From: Flaveria trinervia
Lineage: Eukaryota > Streptophyta > Magnoliopsida > Asterales > Asteraceae
Length of the DNA: 64,000 nt
NCBI GenBank assembly: GCA_025506515.1
Contig: CM046442.1
Coordinates: 64,303,340 to 64,367,339, forward strand
Reading direction: 5' to 3'
Part shown: positions 36,372-46,675 of the stretch, piece by piece
Position numbering within the stretch: position 1 is the first letter of the stretch
How the letters are laid out: each line of letters starts with the position of its first letter
The notes under the pieces: generated by a model
The model's database searches: none
Seen by the model: the letters and a program-made list of their open reading frames with translations, nothing else
Told to the model about the DNA's origin: nothing
Position numbers and translations under genes: made by a program

Positions 36372-36715
36372 AACCAATGTAATTACACTATTAACGTTTT
36401 TCAGAGTACACAAATGTAACCCAATGTAAACTCAAGAAATATAACATTCTCTCTTATGGGTCTTCTACTATTCTATAAGAAAAAAACAATTTTCCCTTGT
36501 TCTTCTTTCTAGGTCACAATGAAAATCAAAACATACCAACCAATGTAATTACACTATTAACGTTTTTCAGAGTACACAATGTAACCCAATGTAAACTCAA
36601 GAAATATAACATTTTCTCTTATGGGTCTTCTACTATTCTATAAGAAAAAAACAATTTTCCCTTGTTCTTCTTTCTAGGTCACAATGTAAACTCAAGAAAT
36701 ATAACATTCTCTCTT
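36372..36715. repeat. 166-bp tandem duplication plus partial third copy
   Basis: The unit beginning AACCAATGTAATTACACTAT occurs at 36372 and 36538. A third partial copy starting CAATGTAAACTCAAG follows near 36682. The copies are nearly identical, so the duplication is recent. It lies about 600 bp before PUP exon 2. Confidence 0.92.
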
Positions 36716-37337
36716 ATATATACATATACACACTTGACAAGAATTACAACTAAACATCAAGGGCTTTAAGGACCCTAAGCTAATAAATCCACTACAATAG
36801 TATGCCTTCTACCTCTGCACATTATTCGTATTCTGAATGTCTTGGTCAGAGGGGGTGTGATGTCAATATGATTCATCTTTGGAACCTATGGCTTAGAGTG
36901 GCGGTATTAGGGTTATGAAAGGGTATTGATCCATGACTATAATATCGTGAAAATAATCCTGATTGAAATTGAATCCCTCCTTTTATTAACAATAGATTTA
37001 CACTTACAACATATTAGAATGAAATCGTGAAGTTATTATAACAACATAATATTTATTAAAATATTAAGGTAATTATATTATACATTAATAATATTACAGA
37101 ACATAATACAATAATATTTGCTACTACATTTATCTTTCTAACCTGTAACTCATGATACCAAGGTCGTGCATGTGTACGCTTCTGTTGTATTATGATATGA
37201 AGATTCCATCACTTGCAATCATGTTATAATAACTTGTATACTATGTAATAGGACGTGTAAAAAAAGATATAAATGTTGTTACCATGACATGGGTGTGATG
37301 ATTTGGGTCTTAACATAATCTTTTTGTGTATTACCAG
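36716..37337 (+). other. AT-rich sequence upstream of PUP exon 2
   Basis: No gene or transposon recognised; consistent with original intron. It ends in TTTTTGTGTATTACCAG, a normal 3' splice site. Confidence 0.6.
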
Positions 37338-38522
37338 CTGTAGAAAGGTCAGCGGAAATCCAAAATAGGGGAAGATGGTCCTACACGGTTGTACAGTACA
37401 AATGGTGGATGAAGATAACATTATTCACCATTTTTATATTATTAGGCCAAGCAGTTGCAACAATGCTTGGAAGACTTTACTTTAACCAAGGAGGAAATAG
37501 TAAATGGATGGCAAGCCTTGTTCAAACTATTGGTTTCCCGCTTATGTTTCCATTAAACTGGATGTATTTACCTTCAAAAGTACCCTTAAAACAAGAACAA
37601 ATTACCACAAAACCTTCGTGTATTACACTTGTGACACTCTATATGTTTCTTGGTATATTCTTGGCTGCGGACTGCATGTTATACACCTTTGGATATGACG
37701 TTCTACCCCTATCAACTTTCTCCTTGATATGTGCGAGTCAGATCGCATTCAACGCTTTCTTTTCATACTTTTTGAATGGGCAGAAGATTACTCCTTTCAT
37801 TGCTAATTCACTTGTTCTTCTTGGACTTTCATGTGCATTACTTTTGTTCCAAAGTGATTTGGATCCAACTGCGAAAACCTCGAGAAGCAAGTATATAATT
37901 GGGTTCGTATGTACGGTTGCTGCTTCCGCAGGTATCTTGTTTTAAAACCCTTTACAGGTGAGGCTAAGTGTTCTACATTTATTTGTGATTTCTTTAGTTT
38001 TAAAAGTGAAATTTTAACTTTCTAGGCTATGGACTAATGCTTTCTACAACTCAACTCGCTTTCCAGAAGATTCTGAAATCAGAAAGCTACAAAGTTGTGT
38101 TTGATATGATCGTCTACCAAAGCCTGATAGCAAGTGTAGCACTTGTGGTGGGACTGTTTGCTACTGGTGAATGGAAGGATATAAAAGGAGAAATGGAAGG
38201 TTTCAAGTCTGGCAAAGTTTCTTACGTAATGAATTTGGTATGGACAACAGTTTCATGGCAGGTTTTCTCGATCGGGTGCGTTTGTTTAATCTTTGAGGTT
38301 TCATCTTTGTTTTCTAATGTGATTAGTACTTTAGCAATCCCACTTGCACCCATTTTTGGGGTAGTGTTTCTCCATGAAAAGATGTCTGGAGTGAAGGTTG
38401 TTTCAATGTTGTTGGCCATATGGGGGTTTGCATCATATATCTATCAGCATTATCTCGATGACTTGAAGGAAAAGGCAAAAGCTAGAACTGTGAATCGCCA
38501 AGTTGATATTATAGATGTATGA
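37338..38522 (+). CDS. Purine permease (PUP family), exons 2 and 3
   Basis: Plasma-membrane or endomembrane carrier of the plant PUP family (drug/metabolite transporter superfamily). Members move adenine, cytokinins or other nucleobase-like compounds with protons. Exon 2 is 37338-37931 and exon 3 is 38026-38522. They encode 362 residues, 377 with exon 1; the usual family length is about 350-390. Exon 2 contains the first hydrophobic helix with GQAVATMLGRLYF, the FSLICASQIAFNAFFSYFL block and the CTVAASAG block. Exon 3 holds YVMNLVWTTVSWQVFSIG, EVSSLFSNVIS and the last helix with AIWGFASYIYQ. About ten membrane helices are visible. No stops or shifts, so it looks functional. The closest remembered relatives are Arabidopsis PUP4/PUP10-type proteins; the substrate cannot be read from sequence. 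An ATG at 37409 could serve as an internal start. Confidence 0.95.
37932..38025 (+). other. PUP intron 2 (94 bp)
   Basis: GTATCTTG donor, AACTTTCTAG acceptor. Joining GCA-G to GC-TAT gives ...SAGYGL, matching the conserved family sequence at this position. An in-frame stop inside the intron shows it must be removed. Confidence 0.95.
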
Positions 38523-38827
38523 ATCGACCATTGTATGGTGTATTACTCGTATAGGACACATGTTCCTTATTTGACATTTAACAAGTTTTAAATGTTAAGA
38601 AAGTTATCATAAGGAAAAAGTAAATTACATAATCATAATAATTTGTAGCTGATAGATGGAATTTTAATATCTGGTTATGAAGGGGTTTGATTTATTTATA
38701 CAACACTAATTAGCCTCATATGGAAACTTCATAATATGGTGTTGTACTATACAAACCAAATTATGTCCATAGAAAGTAGTTGATCGATCTTCCTTAACAT
38801 CATATCCTACAATCCTCCATTTGATAG
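38523..38827 (+). other. PUP 3' flank
   Basis: AT-rich, without a canonical AATAAA. It would contain the 3' UTR. An LTR relic begins 305 bp after the stop and may contribute to the transcript end. Confidence 0.6.
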
Positions 38828-39311
38828 TGTAAAATCAATATTTAGATTCATTAAGCTTGGATCTTAGGATTCATCATGTTCAAGATGAGAAGTCAAAATT
38901 AAGATGGGTCTATGTGTGTAAATCCAAGAAAACAAGAAATAGATGTTGATGATTATAAGATGAATTCATTGACATTGATATACAAATTACAATGAAATTC
39001 ATACAAGACTCATCAAGATCAAACCCACCCAAAAAAGAATTTCTCCTTGGGTTGATGATTCACAACAAAAGAAAAACACATGCTAAAACACAATAGTGGG
39101 TTTCTATTTATAGTGAAATATGTTTCATTACATTATTAGCCCTTATTATTATCATTAAGTGGCCTTTAATTTGATTTTGCTTCAAGAAATTTGTATTTTA
39201 TTCTTTTTCTTATTTTAACTAACTTGGTGTCAGGATCCGTACAACGAGATCTTTATTCTACTAAGAATGTGTTATGGTAACCTTGATTTTATCATCTTGT
39301 TAAACCTAACA
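38828..39311 (-). repeat. LTR related to the solo LTR at 17541-18020
   Basis: 484 bp, TGTAAAATCAATATTTAG to CTAACA. It shares the start, the AAATTAAGATGGG-type block and the AAACCCACCC / CCTTGGGT blocks with the solo LTR. On the right, CAATATTCCCTTAAACTG is the complement of a polypurine tract, so this is the 3' LTR of a minus-strand copia remnant. No matching target duplication. Confidence 0.7.
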
Positions 39312-39737
39312 ATATTCCCTTAAACTGATGCATACCAAACTTAAAGGTTGAAGAAATTTTTTGTCACATGTCTTCTTGACCAACATTATTCTGACAAAAA
39401 TCATTGTAGTCTCCCCCTCTCATTTAGCTTCTCCTAATATATTGCTAACAAAGATTAGAATCTCTTAGAATAAATCTTTGATGTTGGATATGGGTCGTAT
39501 CATTTTTGGATTATTGTTCAGATCATAACCTTAAGGATTAGAATGTATTAGGCATATGACAAGGCTTTGAACTTTAATAATTTTAACACAAACATGAATC
39601 AATCATGAAAACATTTCCACTCTTTTGATCTATGAAATAACTTGATAAATATCATTCATTAGATTACTATTATTCCTCAATAGTTAGATACAGGTGTAAA
39701 AAATCATCATAGAATGTGAAACTAGTTTAAGGGATTA
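39312..39737 (-). other. Minus-strand copia 3' internal remnant
   Basis: Follows the LTR relic. Contains a complement of a purine tract (CTCCCCCTCTCATTTAG near 39412). No reading frame of note. It ends AGTTTAAGGGATTA, itself polypurine-like, directly before the family 2 LTR. Confidence 0.45.
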
Positions 39738-40567
39738 TGTTAAAGGCTAATGCTAACCAAATACCTTTCAACACGCACTGAAGTACAAGGAAGTTACTTC
39801 GAAAAATTTGGCCATGCACAAAGAAAAATAACTTAGTGTCAAATCTTTCCAAACCAAAGATAAAAATCTTCCAAAGCCAAAGTGAAGTCTTCCAAAGCTT
39901 AAAGACAAAGTCTTCCAAAGCTTAAAGACAAAGTCTTCCAAAGCTTAAAGACAAAGTCTTCCAATGCATGAAGACTAATCTCTTCTCACGACTAAGAAGC
40001 CATGTGCCTACCGGCACACTTTTAACAAATGCGGACTACCTTTCTCCTACCAGCTCTAAAAACTCACAACCTTAAATAAGTTGGTGATTATACTTGTTTT
40101 CAACTATACATAGTGTTGTATTTGTCTCTAAGTTTCTACTTTAGTACTTTTATCCTTATTATAATAGAATAGGATGTGAACTATGACATGTCATAGTTAG
40201 ATGTCAAAAGGCAATATGCACTTGGACTTTATGTTGATCATGTTGTCTTGATTAGTGTCCAGTTGGACTTTGAAGTATAGCCGAGTGTAGGATTTAGTAT
40301 AAAGTATCTCATGTAACTAGTCTTAAGACTAAGCCTTCAAGCCTTGTAACATTTGAAAAACACTTGAGAACCATATACATCATCCTTGAAAACCAATCTT
40401 TGTGTTCTGAGTGTTCTTATCTTTGTTTGTTGTTTCTATGTCAAGTTCATTATTTGATTTATTCTTATCTTTGTTTATTGTTTCTATGTCAAGTTCATTA
40501 TTGATTTAGTAAGTGTGTCTTCTCCAACAGTGAGACTGTTGTAGAACTAACCATAACTAGTCCTAGA
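39738..40567 (+). repeat. Family 2 copia 5' LTR
   Basis: 830 bp, TGTTAAAGG to CCTAGA (end set by analogy with family 1). It contains three perfect tandem copies of a 23-bp unit CTTCCAAAGCTTAAAGAC-AAAGT at about 39888-39962, with looser CTTCCAAAG copies before it. A degenerate primer site TGCTATGAGATC follows at 40570-40581. Confidence 0.75.
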
Positions 40568-40679
40568 ATTGCTATGAGATCTTCTTAGGCTCTTGATTGC
40601 AAGATCTCACTATCTTGAATCACTCTACAATTTAACAAGCACTTACCTGATCAAATGCAAACTCTCACTAAATACAAAG

Positions 40680-41389
40680 TTTACGTTTATCATTGTTGAT
40701 GAGTTTGATACTTGGTGCATGAGAATGGAAGACTTCATCAAGTGTCAAGAGAGCAGGTTATGGAGATCTATAGTCTTAGTACCTCACATCCCAAGTATTA
40801 GGTTAACAACTGTTGGTCGTGGGATGAAACCCAAGGAAGTGGCTGATTATTATGAGAAAGACTGGAAGAAATTGACATTAATGAGAAAGCCATGATCGTT
40901 TTTCAAACTATTTTTCCTAACTCCATCTACAAAGGCTTCAAGAAGTGCAGGACTACAAACGAACTCTAGGATGCACTGAAGTAGATGTATAATTGATTTG
41001 AGGAAGCTAAGTCAAACAAGAAAGACATAATGAAGTAGCAGTTTGAAAACTTCACGTTCAAGACAAGTGAAACTATGACTCAACAATACTTCCAGTATCT
41101 TGAGATTGTAGATATTCTCATGGATGTTAGAGTCAAACTTGAGAACCAGGACATAGTCGGGAAGTCGATTTTCTCTCTTCCAAGACAATGGACATACTAC
41201 TATGTGGGCATCAAGAGAACTGAGAACCTCCCTATCATTACTCTCACTGATTTGTTTGGTATCTTGAGCGGTAACCAAATGAAGATGAACATGCAAGATC
41301 CATGTACCACATAATCCAACACCTAAAAGAGTTCAACCCTTGATGTGGTTGAAAAGGATAGAAGAGAAGCATGACATCATCTTATCTGT
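40680..41389 (+). pseudogene. Family 2 copia gag, N-terminal part
   Basis: EFDTWCMRMEDF near 40702 matches LEDFDTWCQRMEG at 17060. Later blocks (QYFQYLEIVDIL, IKRTENL, LFGILSGNQM, 41075-41310) match the same family. Stops near 40895, 40968 and 40983. The segment ends CATCTTATCTGT at 41389, where the family 1 element inserted. Confidence 0.85.
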
Positions 41390-42249
41390 TGTTAGATCAA
41401 GAAGAAGGCTGGTGCAACCAAAACTAAATCACTTAGATAATTTTGGTGCTACATGCAAAGGCTTCCGAGGCTTAGCATGGAACTTCCGAAGGTTGTAGAG
41501 TTCTTTCGAAGATAAAGTGAAAGATCATCTTCTGAAGACAGAACACTACTTTCGAAGTCAAGAGCATGGTTCCGAAGGTTAAGTCTTAAAAGAGCAATCA
41601 GAAGACTACTTCCGAAGTATGAAGGAAAGAAGAAGTTCCCAAGTCTTAGAAGAAGTAGTCTCTTCCGAAGTATAAGTGGCTTCAGAAGTACTTGTTCTTC
41701 CGAAGCCAGTTAACCTTCTCAAGACACTACTATGTACCAGTGGATATAAGTATGGTCTCTGACACTCCGCTACAGACCTCTGATGCTGCATGGTGTTTTC
41801 TCAAACAGCCATGCAGTTGACCATACTTTATTCCACTGTTTACTTTTTTATGATAGTACATGTTACTAACTTTAGTTGGTGACAAAAGGTAAGTTAGGGA
41901 CATGTCCTGACTACCAAGTCTCAGATAAGACTTTATCCAAGATACCTTAAACTATAGTCTTGTAGTATAGGCTTTAGTTATAGGATCCCAGCTGGTATCA
42001 AAGTATATGCAGCTCTAGGTAGTATTATATATAGTTTCTCATTGTAACTCGAATTGATAAGCTTGTAAGAGTCTTGTAATATTTGAGTTGAGAAGCAATA
42101 TATGCCAGTACCTTAAAAATTACTTTCTGTGTTCTGTATTACTTACTATATTGTGATCAACTCTTATTGAATCTAGCTTCATCTGAGTGTTGTTCAAGGT
42201 GAGTTTGAGAGAAAAAATAAGTGTTAAGTGGCCCTTAACCGATCCTACA
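41390..42249 (+). repeat. Family 1 5' LTR
   Basis: TGTTAGATCAAGAAG to GATCCTACA. Very similar to 62303-63160. CTTCCGAAG-type cluster at 41465-41705 and TATATATAG near 42026. Confidence 0.93.
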
Positions 42250-42251
42250 AT

Positions 42252-42263
42252 TGGTATCAGAGC
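42252..42263 (+). other. Primer-binding site, initiator tRNA-Met
   Basis: TGGTATCAGAGC, two bases after the LTR. Confidence 0.94.
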
Positions 42264-42342
42264 TTCTTAGGCTGTTGATTGCGTGATCTAACCATCCAAA
42301 TTAAATTGTTTTTCACTCCTCCCTACCACTCACTCACTCAAA

Positions 42343-44518
42343 ATGGCCCTTAACAAGTCCGATGTAGAGATTGGAATCATGACAAAGGCTCCCATCATTA
42401 CTCCTGAAAAATTAGGTCTTGGAGCAGAAGAATGGAAGGCTTGATCAGATAACGGCCCGTATAAGCCAAAGGTGGCATCACCTGGTGGAAACGGTGCCAT
42501 GATTGAAAAGGCTGTTAAAGACTATTCTAACGAAGACCAAAAGAAGATAGACATTGACAGCAATGCTATGACAATTCTCATGAGTGCAATACTGAACTCC
42601 ATCATGGTGGGGTTTGAGCATTGTAAGTTTGCAAAGGAATTGTTTGATGCTCTTGCTCAGATGTACTCAAGGTCCAACGTCTTAAAGAAGGACTCACTGA
42701 AGCAGCAGTTCGAGAACTTCACCTATATTACTAGAAAGACCCTCAGCGAGCAGTATTTCAGGTATATAGATCTTATTTCCTCTCTTCAGTCTGTGAAAAT
42801 CACTCCTGAACTCAGAGATCTCACGAGAAAGTTCATGAGTGCTCTTCCAAACGAGTGGACATTTTACTGTGTCTCTATCAGGAGGATAGAGAATGTGAAC
42901 ACTCTCACTATGACTGAACTTTACAGCATCCTTGATGGATATCGTCTAGAGATGGAAAGTAAGAAGGGCCACCAAGCAAGCCATCCTCTGAGTCTTCCTG
43001 CTAGCAATGCTTTAATGGTTGCAGAAGGCTCAGCACCCCCACAACCTTAGAACTATCTGACTTACCAGCAGCCATCCTGCTCTTTTGAACCTTACATCAC
43101 TTTTCTTGAGATTCCAAGGTCTCAACAGGCTCAACGCAATTCCTTCAAGAAAAGTTGTGCCTTTGTCTCAGGAAGTAGACACTCCGGTGATTTTCAATAC
43201 TGTTTTAATGATCTCGAGTGTTTCAATCTAGATGATGTAGAGTATGTGGACATTGTCTAATAGATGGCTCTTTTAACTTATAGATTGAAAAAGTTCTTTA
43301 AGAGAACTAGAAGGCAATTCCCTCAAAACCCAACTACAAGCAAGTTTGGGTTTGACAAGACCAAAGCAAAGTGTTACAACTGTAACCAACTCGGTCATTT
43401 TGCAAGGGAATGCAAGGCTCCCAAGACCAATCCGGGAATCCCACAGGCCTCCACACATCCCTCAACCTCAAAGCCCACCGGAAAGTCAACTAAAACAACT
43501 ACAATGGCTCAAGAAGTTGACTGGAGCTTCATGGTACAGGATGTGACTCCTACTCAAGCTCTCATGGAAGGAACATATGATACTCAGGTATATGAACATC
43601 TCTGTTCTGTAGCCTGTATAGCTAAATTTAAACTTTTTCAAGATTACAATATGGAAATCAGATCTGATATTGAGTCTTTAAATATTTTAAAATATGATTT
43701 TAAGAGAGCTAAATCTGACTATCAAAACAAAATTGAGGAGTTAGAGAAAACTGTGTCTCTTTTAAAACATGAACACACCAACTACAAGACTCAAATCAAG
43801 GATCTGATATCCAAATTGTTTGAGGCTCAAGCCCAGCTTGTCACTGCTGAGGCTCAGGCCAGGAAGCATGCTATTTCTGAGCAGAACCTCCAAGCTATTC
43901 TTGCATCATCCTCCCACTCCAAACTTTATTATCAGAACAAAGGAGGGTTGGGAACCAATGAAATTGCTCCACCACACTCGTATGAGTCTATTAGACAACC
44001 TAGATGTGGTACTGAGGAGCAAGAGGTTCCAACTGCTGACCCTTCCTCACTAGAGTTGAAGGATGAGGCAAACAATAGTGGCCACCACAGGGAAGCAACA
44101 GGTAGAAGTACCCATCTCCTCCTTTGAAGATCAAATCCTAACCACTAAGGCCAGAAGAAGCAGAGCTAAAGCTACTAGAAGAACTGACAAAAAAGTGGCT
44201 GAGTCTAAGCTGAAGATTGACCCAAAGCAGAAATGTGTATTTATCTTAGCTGGATTCCAAGTGTTAGGTACTTCTGATTCAGGAAAGGAGTGTAAAACCA
44301 ACACTCCTGTCCTGCCGAAGGATCAAAAGTTAAAGGAAAGGTCGCTGATAAAGAGAAGAAGTCCAAGAAATAGCAAACCTTCACAGTCCCAAAAGACTAA
44401 CATTGCATGCGTAATGTGTGGTCTGCACAACCATATGACAAAAGATTGTTACTACAATCCTGCAAGCCCAAGAAACAGCAACCTTCACAGTCCTAAAGGA
44501 GCATCTCGAGCTTCATGA
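42343..44518 (+). pseudogene. Family 1 copia gag, best preserved copy
   Basis: ATG at 42343. A stop near 42442 accompanies a small deletion. Then 42472-43050 is open (capsid-like: MVGFEHCKFAKELFDAL, DLTRKFMSALPNEW). Stops at 43048 and 43258-43263 interrupt. 43264-44127 is open, with zinc knuckle CYNCNQLGHFARECKAP (about 43375-43425), then a long coiled coil (43650-43905) and NEIAPPHSYESIRQPRCG. A frameshift near 44080 leads to 44518, containing a second CX2CX4HX4C knuckle (CVMCGLHNHMTKDC). Two knuckles separated by a coiled coil is an unusual gag layout. Confidence 0.88.
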
Positions 44519-45072
44519 TGAAGGAGCTCCTACTGAATTCCCCAAAGAAGATTTAGACAACACTTATATCCTCATGGGATATGGTGGATATGTGAGCAGG
44601 TCGGCAGTCTACAAGTATAACTTCTCCTACAACTGGAAGTTTCTCCTGCATGTTGTTCTCCACTGTCTGTCCAACAAATTTGGGGGGTGGGATGAAATCT
44701 CTTATGAACTAGGATGCTTAGTTCATGGACTGGTGAGAGGCCTCCGCTTCAGTTACTCAAGATTTTGTTCACCAAGCTCATTGGGAATCTTCAAAGGGAG
44801 ACATTCTTCCTGTATCCCGATTCATTCAACATATAATCAACTGTGAGTTGGAACAGAGTATGCCTGTTTGTGCAGCTGCTCTGACTGTCCCTCACATGAG
44901 GCCTACCATCTTCAAGACTTTGAAAAAGGTATCCACCAACTTCACTGGAAGGTACACGTCTCTACTTCCAGGTATGATTGAGCGCATAGCTCCCGGTGAC
45001 ATCCGTGTTCACCCCACAGGTGATGAACCCACACCAACAACCACCTCCACAATCCAACACTGCCTTCTATAC
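44496..45072 (+). pseudogene. Family 1 ORF3, N-terminal part
   Basis: Begins right where gag ends, in another frame. The block NYKYNF-type / WKFLLHVVLHCLSNKFGGWD (about 44607-44690) and then, after a one-base shift near 44810, FIQHIINCELEQSMPVCAAAL is shared with the minus-strand element at about 48880-48560. The family is an extra retroelement ORF of unknown function. The nested element interrupts it at 45072. Confidence 0.75.
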
Positions 45073-45802
45073 TGTTAGGACCTGGTATTTGACCGAAATA
45101 CCTAGATATTGACGTGTAAACCAGATCAAATAGTGCGGAATCCTATTTGATTGGCGATCCAATCAGTGAGAACACATGAAGAATCAATCAAGAATTGAAA
45201 CTAACGTTAGAAATCGATTGGGAATCGATCTAATGTGTTCTATGAACTTGGAGAACGAATTGAGAGGTTTCTTGATGGCTAGGGTACGTCTCGAATCGTA
45301 ATTAACCAAGAGTTTTTCGTTTTCACGAATTGAGTTGTATTTATAGGTTGGTATTATTCAATCATGCGACTGAACCATTAGTCTGGTTCAGTCGTGCGAT
45401 TGAACCATGCGGTTGATTCATTCGTACGACTGATTGTTTACTCGTGCGACTGAGCCAATCTTATGTTACAATCGTACGACTGATCCAGTCTCCTGGTTCT
45501 GTCGTGCGACTGAGTCAATCGTGTGAAGTTATTCATGCGTATGGTTCATTCGCATGAGCCATTCGCATGAGCCATTCGCATGAGAACTTATTATGTTAAG
45601 TTTGAATGTATTGTGTATTAATTAATAAACATTGTGTGTAATCATTCAAGCAATCACTAACCTAATTAACCAATTCAATGTCGACACATTAATGAAACAT
45701 TAAACATTATAACTAACAAACTATCAATATCATTTCATTAATCATACCAAACAAGATCTATTACATCATATATCATGATCTAGGGACATACATGTATCAG
45801 CA
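45073..45802 (-). repeat. 3' LTR of the minus-strand copia
   Basis: 730 bp, TGTTAGGACC to GTATCAGCA on the + strand. In element orientation the U3 end is at 45802. A TATAAATA box (complement at 45338-45345) follows the motif array 45361-45590. Confidence 0.94.
45361..45590. repeat. TCGNNCGA quasi-palindrome array in the left LTR
   Basis: About a dozen words such as GTCGTGCGACTGA, TTCGTACGACTGA, AATCGTACGACTGA and TTCGCATGAG. The core is palindromic (TCGTGCGA, TCGTACGA), flanked by CAG/CAA on one side and CTG/TTG on the other. In element orientation the array ends 16 bp upstream of the TATA box. Confidence 0.88.
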
Positions 45803-45815
45803 AACTCCCCTTGGA
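45803..45815 (-). other. Polypurine tract of the minus-strand copia
   Basis: AACTCCCCTTGG on the + strand; read on the minus strand this is CCAAGGGGAGTT immediately before the LTR. Confidence 0.88.
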
Positions 45816-45826
45816 CCTAGATCTCT

Positions 45827-46675
45827 CTAATATCTTGTTTTCTTCATTACCTCCTCATATTTATTGTACTTGTCCTCTTTTGTGACTCCCGCATGAATAT
45901 CAAACGCGAAGCAAAGTCTTATGACATTTTGGAACTGGAGGGCCTGTACAATATCTTGCGTATCATAGAACAGAGGCCACTTGTAAAGTGTATAGACATC
46001 ATTTTCCGACAAGTTGGTAAGCCACATCGGATCGAATACTCTGATTGTATCCATTTGGCCCTCTTTATTTAGGACTATGACCGCTTCTGCTGTTCTCCAA
46101 TCGTAGTACCACCACATAAAGTGTGGTGTGAAATCCTTTGTCATTTCCCGAAGTGGGATTCTTGACATTGTGCGCGGAGGATTCCACTTCAACACTATCT
46201 TTGGTTTTCCAGTAATGGCATCCATCTCAGACCTTCTAATATACCTTGTAGGTTGTTGAGGTCTGAAGTTAATCCACCTGGTGTGGTACTCTTTCTTCAG
46301 GGCAGCCTCAAACCAGCCTGACATCTTTCTCGGGTCAGCATACAACAGCTTCAATTTGGCTAGCTGGTTGAGCTCAAAACCTGGTAGAGTCTTTAGATCA
46401 TGTGGAAATCTAAAGTACTCTATGCCCTTCTCCCTCTTAACGGCATAAACATTAAGATCATCAAAATATGCCCATGCGATAATCCTGCCCGACACCTTAA
46501 GATGTTTCTTGACTCTGTAGAGCTTGGTGTAGGCATCCCTCTTCGGTGCAGCACGTTGGGCTCTAACTTCTTGAAAACATTCAGCCCATTCAGCCTTATG
46601 GATATCAACATCATCCTTTGCGGCTTTGGCCATTCTCTCTGTCTTCTCTGACTCTTGCTCCATTTTGTCTAACAT
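45827..46675 (-). CDS. ORF3 C-terminal region, 282-codon open frame, unknown function
   Basis: The longest clean frame in this element. It starts with a charged helix (KMEQESEKTERMAKAAKDD, likely coiled coil). A folded-looking region rich in Trp, Tyr and Phe follows, with the motifs WAYFDDLNVYAVKREKG, LKWNPPR, FMWWYYDWRTAEAVIV and FDPMWL. No signal peptide or membrane helix is visible. Upstream, open sequence of similar character (QYAYNEGN, ESLVGDTFE) is one frame away near 46722, so this is the C-terminal half of a longer protein. I do not recognise a domain. It is surrounded by frames with many stops, so its integrity is notable. Confidence 0.7.
   Translation of the reverse strand: MLDKMEQESEKTERMAKAAKDDVDIHKAEWAECFQEVRAQRAAPKRDAYTKLYRVKKHLKVSGRIIAWAYFDDLNVYAVKREKGIEYFRFPHDLKTLPGFELNQLAKLKLLYADPRKMSGWFEAALKKEYHTRWINFRPQQPTRYIRRSEMDAITGKPKIVLKWNPPRTMSRIPLREMTKDFTPHFMWWYYDWRTAEAVIVLNKEGQMDTIRVFDPMWLTNLSENDVYTLYKWPLFYDTQDIVQALQFQNVIRLCFAFDIHAGVTKEDKYNKYEEVMKKTRY

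Larger units (their letters stand above)
7221..37337 (+). other. Proposed 30.1-kb first intron of the PUP gene
   Basis: Bounded by GTAAGT at 7221 and TTACCAG ending at 37337. It contains three minus-strand gypsy insertions and a + and - strand copia mosaic. Original intron sequence probably survives at 7221-7612, 11098-11590 and 36315-37337. The gypsy element 7613-11097 has an intact TSD, so removing it restores a continuous stretch from 7221 to about 11590. Inference; transcripts would decide. Confidence 0.5.

Noticed and set aside
37409..37945. A self-contained short permease ending at 37945
   Set aside because: The last codons (GILF, stop) are intron 2 read-through; GT-AG removal restores the conserved family sequence.
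37224..38419. Minus-strand frames opposite the PUP exons
   Set aside because: Shadows of conserved PUP coding sequence; no domain.
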